This document shows positions 4,374-6,497 of a stretch of 6,497 nt of DNA, piece by piece. A model generated the notes under the pieces. That model made no database searches and was not told the DNA's origin. It worked only from the letters and a program-made list of their open reading frames with translations. The stretch lies in assembly GCA_003154855.1 (NCBI GenBank), contig PMEV01000329.1:1-6497 (forward strand), in the 5' to 3' direction. This DNA is from Bryobacterales bacterium (GTDB taxonomy: Bacteria; Acidobacteriota; Terriglobia; Bryobacterales; Bryobacteraceae). Position numbers and translations under genes: made by a program. Positions within the stretch are counted from its first letter, which is position 1; each line of letters begins with the position of its first letter.

Positions 4374-6497
4374 TCACCGGGCCATATCGCCGTAGACGAT
4401 CCCGCGCCCGTTCGTGCCCATGTAGATCCGTCCGAAGACGCGCGGATCGGCCACGAAAGTCTGCGGATTGTCCGGGCCTCCGTAATTGTGTGCGTCGTCG
4501 CTTACCCGCGACCACGTAGCGCCCTTATCGGTGGACCGGAAGATGCCCTGTACGCCGCTGTATGTCCCGTACACGAAGAGAGTGGGGTACGCGTCCCTGG
4601 CCTGAGGCGCTCCGGCGGCAATCGTGATGACGGCGGTCAACAGCCCGGCTGTGCCCCCCACATTCACACGCATCCAGGTGGCGCCGAAGTCGGTCGAATG
4701 GTATAGCGCGCTGGCCTGCGTCAGCCAGATGTCGCCGGCCATGCTGTAAACGGGCAGGACAACCCCTGCGCTCGATGCCGGCAGAGGCCCGGCTTGGTTC
4801 ATCAGTGTCCAGGTGTGCCCATCTTCCGTGCCGTCCGCTTTGTAAGTCGAGTAGAAGTTGCCCGTGGCCGCCTGGAACGCGTAAAACACTTTTGGGCGAA
4901 CCTTGTCCGCATAGACCGCGCTCACGCCCTCGGGTGGCAGGCTCCCGGTCCCGGAAGTGGCTGTCGCCACGAATGTCGCCCCGTGGTCCAGCGAGTATTG
5001 CGCGTTGGAAAGGTAGATTACCCCGCCCTCGGCCGAAATCGCCGCTTTCAGCGACGACCGCACCGCGGTCCCGAACGGCGACCATGAGCTTCCGCCATCC
5101 GCCGACGTTGCTCCAAAGGGACGCGTGTTCCCGGTGCGCACCATGAGCTTCGGGTTCTGCCCTGCCCAATCCAAACCCGTGCCGGTGCCCGAAATCGGAT
5201 TCGTCATCATCATGGGTGGCGAGACTGCAAAATTGTCGTGCTTGAAGCCGCCCACGTCGCCCGTTGCGCTCAACAGGTGAGCGCCCTCGGTCGGACTGAT
5301 CAGCCCCAGGATGGCGCACTCCTCGATGCCCTGCGCTTCTACGTCCCAATACGGACCGCTGCCCTGGACCGTCGCCCCATCGGCCGCCGAAAGGTTAGAA
5401 GTCGCATAAAGCGTGGCGCCGGTCGCGAACATCAGGTGATCCGAGTTGGCCGGGTCGATGGTCAGCGCCGACATCCACCATCCGAACTTAGGCGCCGGGG
5501 CGCCCCAGTTCAGCCAGGGCGACTTGGCGATACTGTTCACCGTGTACTTCGCCAGCCATCCCAAGTCTTTCCACGTGGCGCCCGCATCCCGGCTCAGATA
5601 GATCGTGTCGATCGGCTCCCAGCGGTCGAAAGTGGCCACCACCACCGTATCGGGCTTTTGCGCATCCACATCGATCCCGACGAATCCTCCGCGGCCCCCC
5701 GTGCTCACCGTTAGCGCCCCCGGCGGCGTGATGTCGGTCCAGCTTTGGGCGTTCGTGTCGTACTTCCAGACCTCGCCGTTCAGCATGACGTTCGGGCCCG
5801 CCTGGTCGCCGATGGTCAGATACAGGATGCCTTTGCTGTTGATCGCCGCTTTTTGCGGCTTGCGCGTGGCGTCGGGTTTCCTCTTGCCGGCTACCGCAAA
5901 CTTGCCGCTGGGCTGCCCGGGCGTAAGTGCCCACGTCGCGCCCCCATCCGTGGATTGGTATAAGCCCCCGTCGGCCAGGTCGCCCACATAGACGCGCCCC
6001 CTGGTGAAGCGGTCGAACAGCACAAACCCAAGCCCGGCTTCCGTTGTCGACTGGACCGGAAAGGTCGTCGCCTGCGTCCAGCTCCGGCCCCCATCCTCGC
6101 TCTTCCACAGCCCGTTCCGCCGTGTCGCGAAGAACAGCTCGTCGGTCTTGAAAGGATTCACCGCCAGCCGCTCGCCCTCCGCCCGGCCGTTGGTATTGGA
6201 TCCCAGCGTCGTGGCTATCGGCGACGGCAGCGCATAGAACTGAAAACTCGCGCCTCGGTTATTCGAATACAGGATATAGCCCTGGCTTCCGTTATACATT
6301 CCGGCAGCAATGTAAAGCTTGTTCGGATCTGTCGGGTCCAGAGCGATACTCTCCGGACCCAGCCAGCTTGTGTAATGGTCCGCGTCGGTGAAATCCAATA
6401 GCTGAGTCCATCTCCGCTGCGGTGCTTCCCACCGGTAAACGCCACCCATGTCGGTTTTGGCGTAAAACAGGCCGGGCTCGGTCGGATGCGCAACAAT
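4374..6497 (-). CDS. Glycoside hydrolase family 74 xyloglucanase (N-terminus beyond the window)
   Basis: Probable secreted xyloglucan-cleaving beta-1,4-glucanase of family GH74, which hydrolyses the glucan backbone of plant xyloglucan by inversion. The frame is open to the right edge, giving 707 residues; the missing part should be the signal peptide and a short lead-in, so the Met codon at 6447-6449 is internal. Numbering from the first full codon, the start matches the family's HPTEPGLFYAKTDMGGVYRW block. The two expected catalytic aspartates are present: D16 in KTDMGG and D414 in TGDVGGFKH. Eight Asp-box-type repeats (S-x-D-x-G-x-x-W or close variants) lie near 78, 133, 182, 302, 465, 502, 601 and 655, as in the paired seven-bladed beta-propellers of the family. 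A Trp pair at 340-341 (FGWWMSALTIDP) sits where processive endo-acting members carry substrate-binding tryptophans. The end, GRIYMGTNGRGIVYGD, is the usual close of the catalytic module, and no carbohydrate-binding module follows. Confidence 0.93.
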   Translation of the reverse strand: MVAHPTEPGLFYAKTDMGGVYRWEAPQRRWTQLLDFTDADHYTSWLGPESIALDPTDPNKLYIAAGMYNGSQGYILYSNNRGASFQFYALPSPIATTLGSNTNGRAEGERLAVNPFKTDELFFATRRNGLWKSEDGGRSWTQATTFPVQSTTEAGLGFVLFDRFTRGRVYVGDLADGGLYQSTDGGATWALTPGQPSGKFAVAGKRKPDATRKPQKAAINSKGILYLTIGDQAGPNVMLNGEVWKYDTNAQSWTDITPPGALTVSTGGRGGFVGIDVDAQKPDTVVVATFDRWEPIDTIYLSRDAGATWKDLGWLAKYTVNSIAKSPWLNWGAPAPKFGWWMSALTIDPANSDHLMFATGATLYATSNLSAADGATVQGSGPYWDVEAQGIEECAILGLISPTEGAHLLSATGDVGGFKHDNFAVSPPMMMTNPISGTGTGLDWAGQNPKLMVRTGNTRPFGATSADGGSSWSPFGTAVRSSLKAAISAEGGVIYLSNAQYSLDHGATFVATATSGTGSLPPEGVSAVYADKVRPKVFYAFQAATGNFYSTYKADGTEDGHTWTLMNQAGPLPASSAGVVLPVYSMAGDIWLTQASALYHSTDFGATWMRVNVGGTAGLLTAVITIAAGAPQARDAYPTLFVYGTYSGVQGIFRSTDKGATWSRVSDDAHNYGGPDNPQTFVADPRVFGRIYMGTNGRGIVYGDMAR

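Noticed and set aside
1..6497. A coordinated new system (defence, mobile or biosynthetic) spanning the window
   Set aside because: The genes belong to known families with no transposase, integrase, nuclease, toxin, CRISPR array or biosynthetic core enzyme. The two strand-blocks show no functional link beyond proximity.

Overview
The window reads as part of a GC-rich bacterial chromosome (roughly 60-65% G+C by eye, not counted). Its mix of genes suggests a soil-type Acidobacteriota, possibly of the Solibacter/Bryobacter group: a family-74 xyloglucanase, a secreted protein with carboxypeptidase-regulatory-like beta-sandwich domains, and an FkbM methyltransferase with a hydrophobic N-terminus. 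The phylum is an inference from gene content and protein style. No rRNA or other phylogenetic marker is present.

Left part, + strand (1-2143): a CstA-family carbon-starvation/pyruvate-type transporter that enters from the left edge without its first few dozen codons. A small YbdD/YjiX-family gene follows it, with start and stop codons overlapping as ATGA. This is the classic CstA/BtsT transporter-plus-small-partner pair.

Right part, - strand (6497-2145): three genes point leftwards and converge on the transporter pair. In transcription order they are a GH74 xyloglucanase whose N-terminus lies beyond the right edge, a secreted two-domain carboxypeptidase-regulatory-like protein of unknown role, and an FkbM-family SAM-dependent methyltransferase. 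Only one base separates the stop codons of the two convergent sets. No intergenic gap exceeds 72 bases, and I saw no RNA gene, CRISPR array, insertion sequence or convincing intrinsic terminator.

The most unusual signal is a 33-bp near-identical repeat (30/33 matches) lying exactly across the GTG start codons of the secreted protein gene and the methyltransferase gene. The proteins downstream are unrelated. Neither copy has a Shine-Dalgarno sequence. Each has a TATCAT hexamer six bases before the GTG and an in-frame TGA two codons before it. This looks like a shared promoter/leader element, possibly giving leaderless mRNAs and co-regulating the two genes. The rest of the window holds recognisable families, and I found no evidence of a novel defence, mobile or biosynthetic system.
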